Source of the DNA: Streptomyces sp. Edi2
Lineage (GTDB): Bacteria; Actinomycetota; Actinomycetes; Streptomycetales; Streptomycetaceae
Assembly: GCF_040253635.1 (NCBI RefSeq)
Contig: NZ_JBEJGX010000003.1
Span: 5,915,501 to 5,979,500, forward strand
DNA: 64,000 bases
Direction: 5' to 3'
The first letter of the stretch is position 1. Each line of letters begins with the position of its first letter. The notes below the pieces were generated by a model, which saw nothing but the letters and a program-made list of their open reading frames with translations, did not search any database and had not been told where the DNA came from. The position numbers were made by a program, and so were the translations under genes. Shown here piece by piece: positions 1 to 8,267 of the stretch.

Positions 1-42
1 GCTACGAGATCATCAACGTCCGAGTGGGGCCTGTCCCTTCGG

Positions 43-783
43 TCAGGACGGCGCGCCGGCCAGGACTTCCACCTTGCCGCTGTCGAGTGAGTAGTACGCG
101 CCCACCACGGCGAGGCTGCCCTTGGCCACGAGCGGGGCCAGGTCCCGGTTGGAGCGCAGGTTGGCCGCGGTCAGCTTGACCTGGGCGCGGGCCATGGTGT
201 CGACGGGGTCGCCGCCGCCGCCCTCGCGGACCGTTTGTTCGTACGCCGGCCGCAGGGCCCTGGCGATTGCCTCCAGGTTGCCGGGCAGGGGCTTGCCGTC
301 GCGGAGGGACTTGTAGGCCGCCTCGACGGCGCCGCAGCGCTGGTGCCCGAGGACCACGATGAGCGGGGTGCCGCTCGTCATGGGGCCGTACTCCACGGAG
401 CCGGTGACGACCGGGCCGACGGCCTCCCCGCCGGTGCGCATCACGTAGAGGTCGCCCAGGCCGGTGTCGAAGAGGAGCTCGGGCGGTACCCGGGAGTCGA
501 TGCAGGAGAGGATCGAGCCGAAGGGCACCTGCTTCTGGGCCACGAATTCGCGCCGGCTCGGGTCCCGGTCGGGGTGCTGGAGGTCTCCGCTCACCCAGCG
601 GGCGTTGCCGTCCATCAGCCGGTCGAACGCCGCGGCGGGCGTGGTCGGCCGTGGTGACGGTGAGGGCGATGCCTCGTCCGCCACCGGGGCGGCGCCGGTC
701 GAGGCGCAGCCCGCCAGCGTGGCGGCTGCCGCGACGCCGCCGGCGAGCACCGCTCTGCGATCCGGATGTCCCGCTGCGTCCAT
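43..783 (-). CDS. Exported beta-carbonic anhydrase, predicted lipoprotein
   Basis: Beta-class carbonic anhydrases interconvert CO2 and bicarbonate with a zinc bound by Cys, Asp, His and Cys. The 246-residue product shows the paired motifs CIDSR (Cys94, Asp96, Arg98) and GHQRC (His147, Cys150), which cover the zinc ligands and the Asp-Arg dyad. The N-terminus has twin arginines (residues 9-10), a hydrophobic stretch and a lipobox LAGC ending at Cys26, followed by a Pro/Ser/Thr linker, so export by the Tat or Sec route and lipid anchoring outside the membrane are inferred. The ATG at 783 was chosen because a longer in-frame start would bury this signal. No partner gene lies next to it; the methyltransferase reads away from it. 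Confidence 0.9.
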   Translation of the reverse strand: MDAAGHPDRRAVLAGGVAAAATLAGCASTGAAPVADEASPSPSPRPTTPAAAFDRLMDGNARWVSGDLQHPDRDPSRREFVAQKQVPFGSILSCIDSRVPPELLFDTGLGDLYVMRTGGEAVGPVVTGSVEYGPMTSGTPLIVVLGHQRCGAVEAAYKSLRDGKPLPGNLEAIARALRPAYEQTVREGGGGDPVDTMARAQVKLTAANLRSNRDLAPLVAKGSLAVVGAYYSLDSGKVEVLAGAPS

Positions 784-1154
784 GGGCCGTTCTCCTCTGT
801 CCGCCAAGATGCTTCCGTACGTGGTGACCGGGGCGATTGTGCGGCGCGGGGGCGGCGGGCGGCGGCAGGCGCAAGCGGGCGGGGGCCGCTTTGCCACCGA
901 CGGCCCACAGGAATCGGCCGGGACGGCGGCGCGAGCGCTGAAGACGCCGAGGCCGCCGCGTAGCATCGAGATGAGGTGAAAGGGGGACAAGGTGCGCTAA
1001 AGGGGTGGTGCGGTCGAGGGGGCGGCATGGTGTGGGGGTGTGCGTCATGCCGTGGTCGGCGGGCCCCGGGTGGGGGAGTCGCATCGGGCTTCCGGAGAGG
1101 CGCACCGCGCTCCGGGAGGGGCGCACCGTACTCCGGCGTCAGGAAGAGGCGGCG
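784..1154. other. Divergent intergenic region
   Basis: This 371-base gap separates the carbonic anhydrase (minus) from the methyltransferase (plus) and must hold both promoters. It is GC-rich and I see no convincing gene, terminator or operator in it. Reading frames running through it are extensions of the flanking genes upstream of their likely starts. Confidence 0.5.
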
Positions 1155-2230
1155 ATGGGCGAGCAGATCCCGGCGGGCCCGGATCCGGCGCGGCAGGAGG
1201 AGTTCGCCGGGCGGATGCTCCAGGTGCTGAACGACGCCTGTCTGGGGCATTTGTGCAGTCTTGGCCACCGTGCCGGGCTGTTCGACGTGATGTCGGGCCT
1301 GCCGCCGGCGACCAGCGCGCAGATCGCCGAGGCGGCCGGGCTGGACGAGCGCTATGTGCAGGAGTGGCTGGGCGGGATGACCGTCGGGGGCGTGGTCGAG
1401 TACGCGCCCGAGGACGGGTGCTACCGGCTGCCGCCCGAGCACGCCGCCGTGCTGTCCCGGGCCGCGGGGCCGGACAACATGGCAGCCTTCATGCAGTACT
1501 TGGCGATGATGGGTGACGTCGAGGACGAGGTCCTTGCGGCGTTCCGGGCCGGCGGCGGGGTGCCGTACTCCTCGTATCCCCGCTTCCAGGACGTGCAGGC
1601 CGAGGAGACGGCGCGGGTGTACGACGCCGCGCTGACCGGCACGATCGTGCCGCTGGTGCCGGGGCTCACGGCCAACTGCACTCCGGGGTCGACGTCTTGG
1701 ACATCGGCACCGGACAGGGGCATGCCGTCAATCTGCTGGCGCGCGCCTTCCCCGGAAGCCGGTTCGTGGGGAGGGACATCTCCGCCGCGGGCATCGCCAC
1801 GGCACGGGCCGAGGCCGCGCGGTGGGGGCTGGGCAACGCCCGCTTCGAGGTGGCCGATACGGCCGAACTCACCGGCTCCTACGACCTGATCACGGCCTTC
1901 GACGTGATCCACGACCTGGCCCGTCCGGCGCGCACGCTGGCCGCCGTCGCGAACGGGCTGCGGGACGACGGGGTCTTCCTGATGGGCGACATCGCGGCCT
2001 CCAGCGAGCTGTCCGAGAACGTCGGCCATCCACTGGGGCCCGCCCTCTACGCCCTGTCGGTTTTCTACTGCATGACCGTCTCCCTCGCGGAGGGCGGCGC
2101 GGGGCTGGGCACGGCCTGGGGGCGGCAGGCCGCGCTGCGGATGCCGGCGGAGGCGGGGTTCGGCGAGGTCGAGGCCCGGGAGGTGCCCGGCGACATCCTG
2201 AACGTCTACTACGTGGCGCGGAAAGGGTGA
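1155..2230 (+). pseudogene. Class I SAM-dependent methyltransferase with dimerisation-type N-terminus, frameshifted
   Basis: The first reading frame (from ATG 1155, with an AGGAAG ribosome binding site) encodes an N-terminal winged-helix-like domain with the segments QIAEAAGLDERYVQEWLGG and YRLPPEHAAVL, as in small-molecule methyltransferases. Near 1670-1680 the coding potential jumps to the next frame, which continues with the SAM-binding motif DVLDIGTGQG and reads to a stop at 2230. Joining both frames gives one intact protein of about 358 residues, so a single missing base around the GGCCAACTGCAC segment explains the break. It is either an assembly indel or a genuine inactivating mutation. 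The substrate cannot be told from the sequence. The gene stands alone, with a convergent deacetylase following. Confidence 0.75.
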
Positions 2231-2285
2231 AGAGCGGAAGGGGGCAGGCGCCGGGAAAGGCCTTGGCGGGCGCTCAAGCGGGCGC

Positions 2286-3035
2286 TCAGCGGGGGAAGAG
2301 CTGGAAGAGCGTGGCGGGGCGGCCCCGGTAGCGTTCGCCGCCGGTGCGCAGCATCTGCTCGATGAAGGTGCGGGCGTAGGTGTGCGGATCCTGTTCGGTG
2401 CCGCGCAGGCCCTTGATGTACGCCCCGTGTGCCGCCAGCGAGTCGATGGCGCGGTCGATGCCGGGGCCGACCTCCGCGGCGTGCGTGGGGTGTGGGGAGC
2501 CCGCCACGGCCACCCACCGGACGCCGTTCCAGGGCGCCAGTCCCTTCGCGCCGGCGAGTTCGGGGAAGATCCAGCGGTTGGCGGCGTCGCCCGCGGCGTC
2601 GAGGACGGCGCGGCCGACGACCCGGTGGTCCGGGCTGTTCCAGTGGCCGCCGCCCCAGGTGTCGTGGTGGTTGAGGGTGAGCAGCAGCTCGGGACGGTGG
2701 CGCCGGACGGCCGCGGACAGATCGCGGCGCAGCGCCCGGCCGGGCTCGATGATGCCGTCGTGGTGGTGGTCGAGGAATTCGACGGTGTGGACGCCGACCA
2801 GCCCGGCGCCGGCCCGCTGCTCGGTCTCGCGAACAGTGGCGGCCTCCCCGGGCGCGAGCCCGTCGATGCCGGCCTCACCGCGCGTGACCAGGAGGTAGCT
2901 GACCTCGCGGCCGGCGGCGGTCCATTCGGCGATGGCGGCCGCGGCGCCGTATTCGAGGTCGTCGGGGTGCGCGACGACGGCGAGTGCCCGCTGCCAGTCC
3001 TTGGGCATGGGGGAGAGCTGGGTTTCGGCGGGCAT
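2286..3035 (-). CDS. PIG-L family (LmbE-type) zinc deacetylase
   Basis: PIG-L/LmbE proteins remove N-acetyl groups from sugar derivatives using a zinc held by an AHPDD motif and a distal histidine. The 249-residue product has AHPDDLEYG near residue 20 and a later NSPDHRVVG segment matching the second metal site. The start at 3035 is supported by a GAAAGGGAG ribosome binding site; the longer frame upstream only translates a tandem repeat array. It differs clearly from mshB at 37.2 kb, lacking the mycothiol-pathway [10 protein letters not shown] segment, so it probably acts on another N-acetylated substrate. It is monocistronic, and the region in front of it carries the two heptamer arrays. Confidence 0.85.
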   Translation of the reverse strand: MPAETQLSPMPKDWQRALAVVAHPDDLEYGAAAAIAEWTAAGREVSYLLVTRGEAGIDGLAPGEAATVRETEQRAGAGLVGVHTVEFLDHHHDGIIEPGRALRRDLSAAVRRHRPELLLTLNHHDTWGGGHWNSPDHRVVGRAVLDAAGDAANRWIFPELAGAKGLAPWNGVRWVAVAGSPHPTHAAEVGPGIDRAIDSLAAHGAYIKGLRGTEQDPHTYARTFIEQMLRTGGERYRGRPATLFQLFPR

Positions 3036-3130
3036 GGGCTCCCTTTCTTCCCGTCCTGATACCGCGTCCCGCGTTCCGTTGCCGGGTGCTGTGCCGTCTT
3101 CCGTTTGCTGTGTCTGCTGTGGTTGCAGTG

Positions 3131-3193
3131 TCTGCCGTCTGCCGTCTGCCGTCTGCCGTCTGCCGTCTGCCGTCTGCCGTCTGCCGTCTGCCG
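3131..3193. repeat. Tandem heptamer array, 9 perfect copies of TCTGCCG
   Basis: Nine uninterrupted copies of TCTGCCG run from 3131 to 3193. The array lies about 95 bases upstream of the PIG-L start, in its leader or promoter. The period is not a multiple of three, so three units make one 7-residue repeat if read through. There are no spacers. Confidence 0.97.
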
Positions 3194-3216
3194 TCCGCGG
3201 CCTGCCGTGCGTTCCG

Positions 3217-3279
3217 TCGCCGCTCGCCGCTCGCCGCTCGCCGCTCGCCGCTCGCCGCTCGCCGTTCGCCGTGCGCCGT
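3217..3279. repeat. Second tandem heptamer array, 6 copies of TCGCCGC plus decayed units
   Basis: Six perfect copies of TCGCCGC run from 3217 to 3258, followed by three variant units ending near 3279. The period matches the neighbouring TCTGCCG array but the sequence differs, which suggests slippage-driven growth from related pyrimidine-rich seeds. Confidence 0.95.
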
Positions 3280-3556
3280 TCGGGCGTCTCTTCGCTTCGG
3301 CTCGACCGTGCTTCATCTCTTCGGCTCGGCCGTGCTTCCTTTTCGATCGTGACATGCATGGGCGGCGGCTACCGGGTGGAAAGGATGGGTGGGGTGGCGC
3401 GGGGTGGGGTTACGAGAGCCTGTGGTGCCCGGCCTCGGTCGTTTACACGGGCTGAGCTGGGTTTCATCACATCAGGTGAATATCTGGCCCAAGCTTGCGA
3501 TCGGCAACGCGGGGTTGCCACGCTGTTGCTCACCGTCAAGCTGTTGGGAGGGGCAC

Positions 3557-4309
3557 GTGCCTTTCGGTGAGCAGCCCGCGTACCTCCGCGTCGCCGGCGA
3601 CCTGCGCCAGAAGATCGTCGACGGGGTGCTGCCGCCGCACACCCGCCTTCCCTCCCAGGCGCGCATCCGCGAGGAGTACGGCGTCTCGGACACCGTCGCC
3701 CTGGAGGCGCGCAAGGTCCTGATGGCCGAGGGGCTGGTCGAGGGCCGCTCGGGGTCGGGCACCTACGTCCGCGAACAACCCGTTCCGCGCCGTATCGCCC
3801 GCGTCGGCTTCCATTCGGCGGGCGGCTGTACGCCGTTCCGGCAGGAGCAGACGGACGAGCGGGTGCGGGGCACCTGGGAGTCCCACAGCGAGCAGGAGCC
3901 GGCCGGTGCGGCGATCGCCGCCCGGCTGCGCATCCCGCAGGACGCCAAGGTGATGAGGACGCGCTATGTCTTCCGGGCGGAGGGGGAGCCGTCGATGCTC
4001 TCGACCTCCTGGGAGCCCCTGGAGGTGACCGGGCGGACGCCCGTGATGCTGCCGGAGGAGGGGCCGCTGGCCGGGCGCGGGGTGGTCGAGCGGATGGCGG
4101 CCATCGATGTGGTGGTGGACAACGTCGTCGAGGAGGTCGGGGCGCGGCCCGCACTGGCGGAGGAGGCCATGGCGCTGGGCGGGGTCCCCGGGCACGGCGT
4201 GCTGGTCGTCTCGCGTACGTACTTCGCGGGCGGCAGGCCGGTCGAGACGGCCGATGTCGTCACCCTCGCGGACCGGCACCGCGTCACGTATCACCTGCCG
4301 GTGAAGTAG
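3557..4309 (+). CDS. GntR/HutC-type transcriptional regulator
   Basis: GntR regulators bind DNA through an N-terminal winged helix and sense a small molecule through a C-terminal domain. In this 250-residue product, residues 5-70 contain YLRVAGDLRQKIVDG, LPSQARIREEYGVS and the wing GRSGSGTYV, and the rest matches a UTRA-type effector domain ending in VTYHLPVK. GTG 3557 was preferred because it follows a GGGAGGGG ribosome binding site and the conserved fold begins four residues later; the long upstream extension is not GntR-like. Possible targets are itself, the divergent PIG-L gene or the permease downstream; none is proven. Confidence 0.85.
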   Translation: MPFGEQPAYLRVAGDLRQKIVDGVLPPHTRLPSQARIREEYGVSDTVALEARKVLMAEGLVEGRSGSGTYVREQPVPRRIARVGFHSAGGCTPFRQEQTDERVRGTWESHSEQEPAGAAIAARLRIPQDAKVMRTRYVFRAEGEPSMLSTSWEPLEVTGRTPVMLPEEGPLAGRGVVERMAAIDVVVDNVVEEVGARPALAEEAMALGGVPGHGVLVVSRTYFAGGRPVETADVVTLADRHRVTYHLPVK

Positions 4310-4845
4310 CCGGGGGCCGCTGCCGCCGACCGCTGCCGCGCACCGCTCCCGTCCCCCCCCCCCCGCACCGCTCCCGTCCCCCCCGCACCGCTCCCGCCCC
4401 CCCCCGCGAACCGCTTCCGCCTCCTCGCACCGCTCCCGTCCCCGGCAGACCGCCCCCGCGGACCGCTCGCACTCCTGCTGCCGCGGACCGCTCCCGCCCC
4501 CCCCGTATCCCCATGCGCGCGTGCCCGGCCCGCACCTACCTCTACGCCGGCACCTGCGCGAGACGCCCGCCGAGTCCCCCTACGCATGCGCAAGACGCCC
4601 CCGCGTCCGCCCCGCAACCTCCTGTGCGCGTGCGCGAGACGCCCCGATCTCACCCTCGGTTCTCTGGCGAGTGTCCGGTTTGCAGTTATTCGTACACAAA
4701 ATTTGGCTGAAACCTTGTGTTGGATAACTCACAGACCCTCAACTACAGGCCTTTTTCTGGCTGCTGTGGGAAGCCGACGCTCCGATTCGCTCTTACGATG
4801 GCGAAGTTTGTGCACGGCACGGGGGAAGACCAGGAGACCAAGCAC
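4310..4845. other. Intergenic region with C-rich repeated tract
   Basis: This 536-base gap separates the GntR gene from the APC permease. About 4320-4505 consists of degenerate repeats around the core CGCACCGCTCCCG separated by long runs of C, which gives clustered G-runs on the minus strand. The remainder up to 4845 has lower GC and should hold the permease promoter. Short reading frames here have no recognisable product. Confidence 0.6.
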
Positions 4846-6549
4846 GTGAGCACGACGAAGACCCCGAGCGCGGAGCAGGGCTCGCACTCGAATTACCGTC
4901 GGTCCCTCGGGACCATCGCCCTGACCGCCACGGGTCTCGGGTCCATCATCGGCTCCGGCTGGCTCTTCGGAGCCGAACGTGCCGCCGCCATCGCGGGCCC
5001 GGCCGCGATCCTCGCCTGGATCATCGGGGCGCTGGTCGCCCTCACGATCGCGCTCACCTACACCGAGCTCGGCTCGATGTTCCCGAAGGCCGGCGGCATG
5101 GTCCGCTACGGCCAGTACTCGCACGGCTCGCTCGCCGGGTACCTCGCGGCCTGGGCGAACTGGATCGCGATCGTCTCGGTCATCCCGGGTGAGGCCACCG
5201 CCTCCGTGCAGTACATGAGTTCCTGGGACTTCGGCTGGGCGCATGCGCTCTACGACGGCAAGGAGCTGACCGGCACCGGCGTCGGGCTCGCCAGCATCCT
5301 GCTGATCTTCTACTTCTTCCTCAACTGGTTCGCGATCTCGCTGTTCGCGAAGACCAACACCGCGATCACGGTGTTCAAGGTCGTCGTCCCGGTGCTGACC
5401 GCGAGCGCGCTGATGATGGCGCACTTCGACACCAGCAACATCACCCACCACGGCGGCTTCACGCCCAACGGCTGGAGCTCGGTCTTCACCGCCGTCGCCG
5501 TGTCCGGCATAGTCTGGGCCTACAACGGCTTCCAGTCCCCGCTGAACATGGCCGGTGAGGCCCGCAACCCCGGCAAGTCGCTGCCGAAGGCCGTGGTGTG
5601 GTCGATCGTCATCGCGCTGGTCATCTATGTCGCACTGCAGGTCGCGTTCCTGATGGCGGTGCCCGGCGACAAGCTGACCGCCGGCGGTGGCTGGGCCGGT
5701 CTCGGCTTCAACTCGCCGCTCGCCGACCTCGCGGTGGCCTGGGGCCTGAACTGGCTGGCGCTGCTGCTGTACGCGGACGCCTTTGTCTCGCCGTCCGGCA
5801 CGGGCATGATCTACGCGGCCACCACCTCGCGCATGATTCACGGCGTGCAGGAGAACGGTCATCTGCCGGGCATCTTCGGCAAGGTGGACAAGAAGACCGG
5901 TGTGCCGCGTCCGGCGCTGCTGCTCAACCTCGCGATCGCCTTCCTGTTCCTCGCGGTCTTCCGCGGCTGGGGCTCGCTCGCCGAGATCGTTTCGGTCGCC
6001 ACGGTCATCTCGTACATCACCGGACCGGTCGCGGTGATGTCGCTGCGCCGGCTGTCGCCGAGCCTCGCGCGGCCGGTCAAGCTGCGGGCGATGCCGGTCA
6101 TCGCGCCCATCGCGATGGTCTTCGGTTCGCTGGTCCTGTACTGGGGCCGCTGGCCGCTGACCGGCAAGGTCATCCTGATCATGGCCGTCGGACTGCCGGT
6201 CTGGGCCTGGTACGAGATCGGCAAGCCGCTCACCCAGGGCCGCAAGCCGTGGGCCGAGCTGCGTCCGCACCTCAAGGCCGGCGCCTGGATGGTCGTGTAC
6301 CTGCTGGTCATGGCCGCTGTCTCATACCTGGGCGGCAAGGACTTCGGCGGCAAGGGCTATCTGCCGGAGGGCTGGGACATCCTCCTGGTCGCCGCGATCG
6401 GTCTCGCCTTCTACTACTGGGGTGTGCGCAGCTCCTGGCGTAACCCGACGCTGCTCCAGGCCGAGGCGGAGGCCGAGGCGGCGGCCGAGGACGCTGCCGC
6501 GGAGGACGAAGCCGCGGCCGAGGGCGTCAAGGCACCCGCCGGCGCCTGA
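4846..6549 (+). CDS. APC-superfamily amino acid permease
   Basis: This 567-residue integral membrane protein has about twelve hydrophobic segments, starting with GSIIGSGWLFGAE near residue 30, the glycine-rich first-helix signature of APC amino acid/polyamine transporters. It is expected to carry out proton- or solute-coupled uptake of an amino acid across the cytoplasmic membrane; the substrate is unknown. The C-terminus is a cytoplasmic tail very rich in Ala and Glu. GTG 4846 follows AGGAG at good spacing; an ATG 48 bases upstream is possible but has a weaker ribosome binding site. It is monocistronic. Confidence 0.88.
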   Translation: MSTTKTPSAEQGSHSNYRRSLGTIALTATGLGSIIGSGWLFGAERAAAIAGPAAILAWIIGALVALTIALTYTELGSMFPKAGGMVRYGQYSHGSLAGYLAAWANWIAIVSVIPGEATASVQYMSSWDFGWAHALYDGKELTGTGVGLASILLIFYFFLNWFAISLFAKTNTAITVFKVVVPVLTASALMMAHFDTSNITHHGGFTPNGWSSVFTAVAVSGIVWAYNGFQSPLNMAGEARNPGKSLPKAVVWSIVIALVIYVALQVAFLMAVPGDKLTAGGGWAGLGFNSPLADLAVAWGLNWLALLLYADAFVSPSGTGMIYAATTSRMIHGVQENGHLPGIFGKVDKKTGVPRPALLLNLAIAFLFLAVFRGWGSLAEIVSVATVISYITGPVAVMSLRRLSPSLARPVKLRAMPVIAPIAMVFGSLVLYWGRWPLTGKVILIMAVGLPVWAWYEIGKPLTQGRKPWAELRPHLKAGAWMVVYLLVMAAVSYLGGKDFGGKGYLPEGWDILLVAAIGLAFYYWGVRSSWRNPTLLQAEAEAEAAAEDAAAEDEAAAEGVKAPAGA

Positions 6550-6784
6550 GCCGCCACCCGCACCACGTCATGCATCGCCCGGGACCGCTCGGGATCACCG
6601 GCCATTCGCAGGCCTCTTCCGGTACGCCGGAGGCCCGCGGGTGGCCGGTTCGGTACCTCTTTGTGTAAAGCCATATGCGGTGAGTAAAGGTCGGGCGTAG
6701 GCTCGGGCATATGCGGATTGCGATGTCGGCATCAGCAGACCAGGGGCGTGCGACGGCGCGCTACGCGGCGGACGGAGGGGCGCA

Positions 6785-6964
6785 ATGACCGAGGGTGGAG
6801 CAGTGCTCCCCTGGCTCGTCATCCGCCAGGACGAAGGCGGCAACCGGTATCGCGTGGGCCGCTATGCCACCCGAGCGGAGGCGGAGCGGGTGGCCGACCG
6901 GCTCGGACCGCGCGGCCACCAGCAGCTTTACGTGGTCGAGAAGGCCGACCGGGCGACGACCTGA
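6785..6964 (+). CDS. Small SPOR-like protein (59 residues)
   Basis: A 59-residue frame begins at ATG 6785 after GGAGGGG and ends at TGA 6962-6964. The product, with LPWLVIRQDEGGNRYRVGRY and TRAEAERVADRLG, looks like a stand-alone SPOR-type fold (one repeat of aromatic strand, helix and strand). Small proteins of this kind are frequent in Streptomyces and are often annotated as SPOR-domain proteins, but their role is not known. It lies 51 bases before the NUDIX gene in the same direction and is probably cotranscribed with it. Confidence 0.75.
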   Translation: MTEGGAVLPWLVIRQDEGGNRYRVGRYATRAEAERVADRLGPRGHQQLYVVEKADRATT

Positions 6965-7015
6965 GAGACGGCGAGCGGGAAGCGGGACGAGGGCGGGGGA
7001 CGTAGGCTGCCGCGC

Positions 7016-7438
7016 ATGACGACCGTGCGCGTAGTGGTGGGCGGAGCGGTGTGCGAGCGCGGGCGGCTGCTTGCCGCCCGGCGCAGTGCACCGCCCGCAC
7101 TGGCCGGCCGCTGGGAGCTGCCCGGCGGCAAGGTGGAGGACGACGAGACACCCGAACAGGCGCTGGAGCGAGAGCTGCGCGAGGAGCTGGGTGTCGAGGC
7201 GGCGGCCCTGGAGCGGATCCCGGGGGAGTGGGTGCTGCGACCCGGCTATGTCCTGCAGGTGTGGACGGCCCGGCTGCTGTCCGGGGCGCCGCGGCCCCTG
7301 CAGGATCACGACGAGCTGCGCTGGCTGCTGCCCGGCGAGGAGTCCCAGGTCGACTGGCTGGACCAGGACCGCCCGGCGGTGGCCGAGGCGATGCGCCGGC
7401 TGGCGGGGACGGCCGGGGCGCCGAGCGTACGGCCGTAG
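7016..7438 (+). CDS. NUDIX (MutT-type) hydrolase
   Basis: NUDIX enzymes cleave nucleoside diphosphates linked to another group, using Mg ions held by the box G-x5-E-x7-REUxEExGU. The 140-residue product has a perfect box from GKVEDDE to RELREELGV at about residues 39-61. Together with the WELPGGK lead-in and small size this resembles MutT/NudG-type (d)NTP pyrophosphatases that clear oxidised or modified nucleotides. The exact substrate is inferred only. The gene probably shares a transcript with the small SPOR-like gene just upstream. Confidence 0.9.
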   Translation: MTTVRVVVGGAVCERGRLLAARRSAPPALAGRWELPGGKVEDDETPEQALERELREELGVEAAALERIPGEWVLRPGYVLQVWTARLLSGAPRPLQDHDELRWLLPGEESQVDWLDQDRPAVAEAMRRLAGTAGAPSVRP

Positions 7439-7653
7439 TCGCCGTCCCGGGGCGTACGGGGCCCTGTAGGCCCTCCTTGCGCGGACCGGCGGGCCGTGCG
7501 CACCGCCCCACCCCCGCCCGCCGATATGTTTCATTTGTGCCACAGTGCGCCGCTGCAGGCGGTACTGCGGGATAGATAGCGGGTATGTCCTGATTGACCC
7601 CTTCGATGCAGGCAAGGCGACGGGGATTGCCATCGGGCTGGGATGTGATCGGC

Positions 7654-8106
7654 GTGAGCGACAGCGCAGCGGCAGGGGTCCCGGAGCCGGACTCCGGGCA
7701 CGTCCGCGGGCGCGGCAGGGCCTCCGGTGCACCCAGCGCCGAATGGAGCTTTCCGGCAGATCCGGGGGCGGTGCGCACGGCCCGCATGGCGGTGCGGCAG
7801 GTGCTGGACGACTGGGGCCTGAACGGCGCCGCCGATATGGCCGTACTACTCGTGAGCGAGCTCGTCACCAACTCCCTGCGTCACGCCAGCGGGCCGATCG
7901 GAGTCCGTATGGTGCTCCTCAACACCGACGGGCTGCTCGTCGAGGTCTCCGATCCGCTGCCCGACCCGCCGCAGGAGCGCGACGCCGCTCCCGACGACGA
8001 GGGAGGCCGTGGATTGCAGCTGGTCGCATGCAGTTCGCGGCGCTGGGGGACCCGTCGCGGAAAGAGTGGCAAGACAGTGTGGTTCGAGCTGTCGGTGGCT
8101 GGTTAG
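7654..8106 (+). CDS. Anti-sigma-type ATP-binding protein (HATPase_c_2, SpoIIAB/RsbW-like)
   Basis: RsbW/SpoIIAB-like proteins bind a sigma factor or phosphorylate an anti-anti-sigma factor. The product of about 150 residues has the Bergerat-fold motifs LLVSELVTNSLRHA (N box) and DEGGRGLQLV (G1/G2 region), ending in GKTVWFEL. GTG 7654 has a GGGA element about 10 bases upstream; GTG 7645 is an alternative. The C-terminal half closely resembles the last domain of the next gene, so the two probably belong to the same signalling family. No sigma factor lies next to it. Confidence 0.8.
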   Translation: MSDSAAAGVPEPDSGHVRGRGRASGAPSAEWSFPADPGAVRTARMAVRQVLDDWGLNGAADMAVLLVSELVTNSLRHASGPIGVRMVLLNTDGLLVEVSDPLPDPPQERDAAPDDEGGRGLQLVACSSRRWGTRRGKSGKTVWFELSVAG

Positions 8107-8267
8107 GAGACAGGTGGGTCCTGATCGTTGCCAATTCATCGACATTCTGTGGGTGGGCTGCGATCGAGACTGTGCTGTGATCGTGAAGACCGTGTTCCGG
8201 ATAGCCGGGGTACTGGATACTCAGGCGGGTCCGGTCCGGGCACGATGAGCTGGAGGGGACGGGGCTC

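Larger units (their letters stand above)
3036..3556. other. Divergent intergenic region holding two heptamer arrays
   Basis: This 521-base gap lies between the PIG-L gene and the divergent GntR gene. Its proximal half is filled by two short tandem arrays, annotated separately. The distal half (about 3340-3556) has lower GC than its surroundings and presumably carries the GntR gene promoter. No gene is supported here. Confidence 0.6.

Noticed and set aside
1..42. Possible end of another gene at the window edge
   Set aside because: A frame reading YEIINVRVG is short and has no stop that fits; too little sequence to judge.
3131..3279. CRISPR-like array
   Set aside because: Units are 7 bp, contiguous and without spacers.
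4513..4710. Short plus-strand frames before the APC permease
   Set aside because: Composition follows the C-rich repeats and two frames are open at once; no product recognised.
4729..6270. 513-codon minus-strand frame opposite the APC permease
   Set aside because: It mirrors the permease gene; no ribosome binding site and no recognisable protein.
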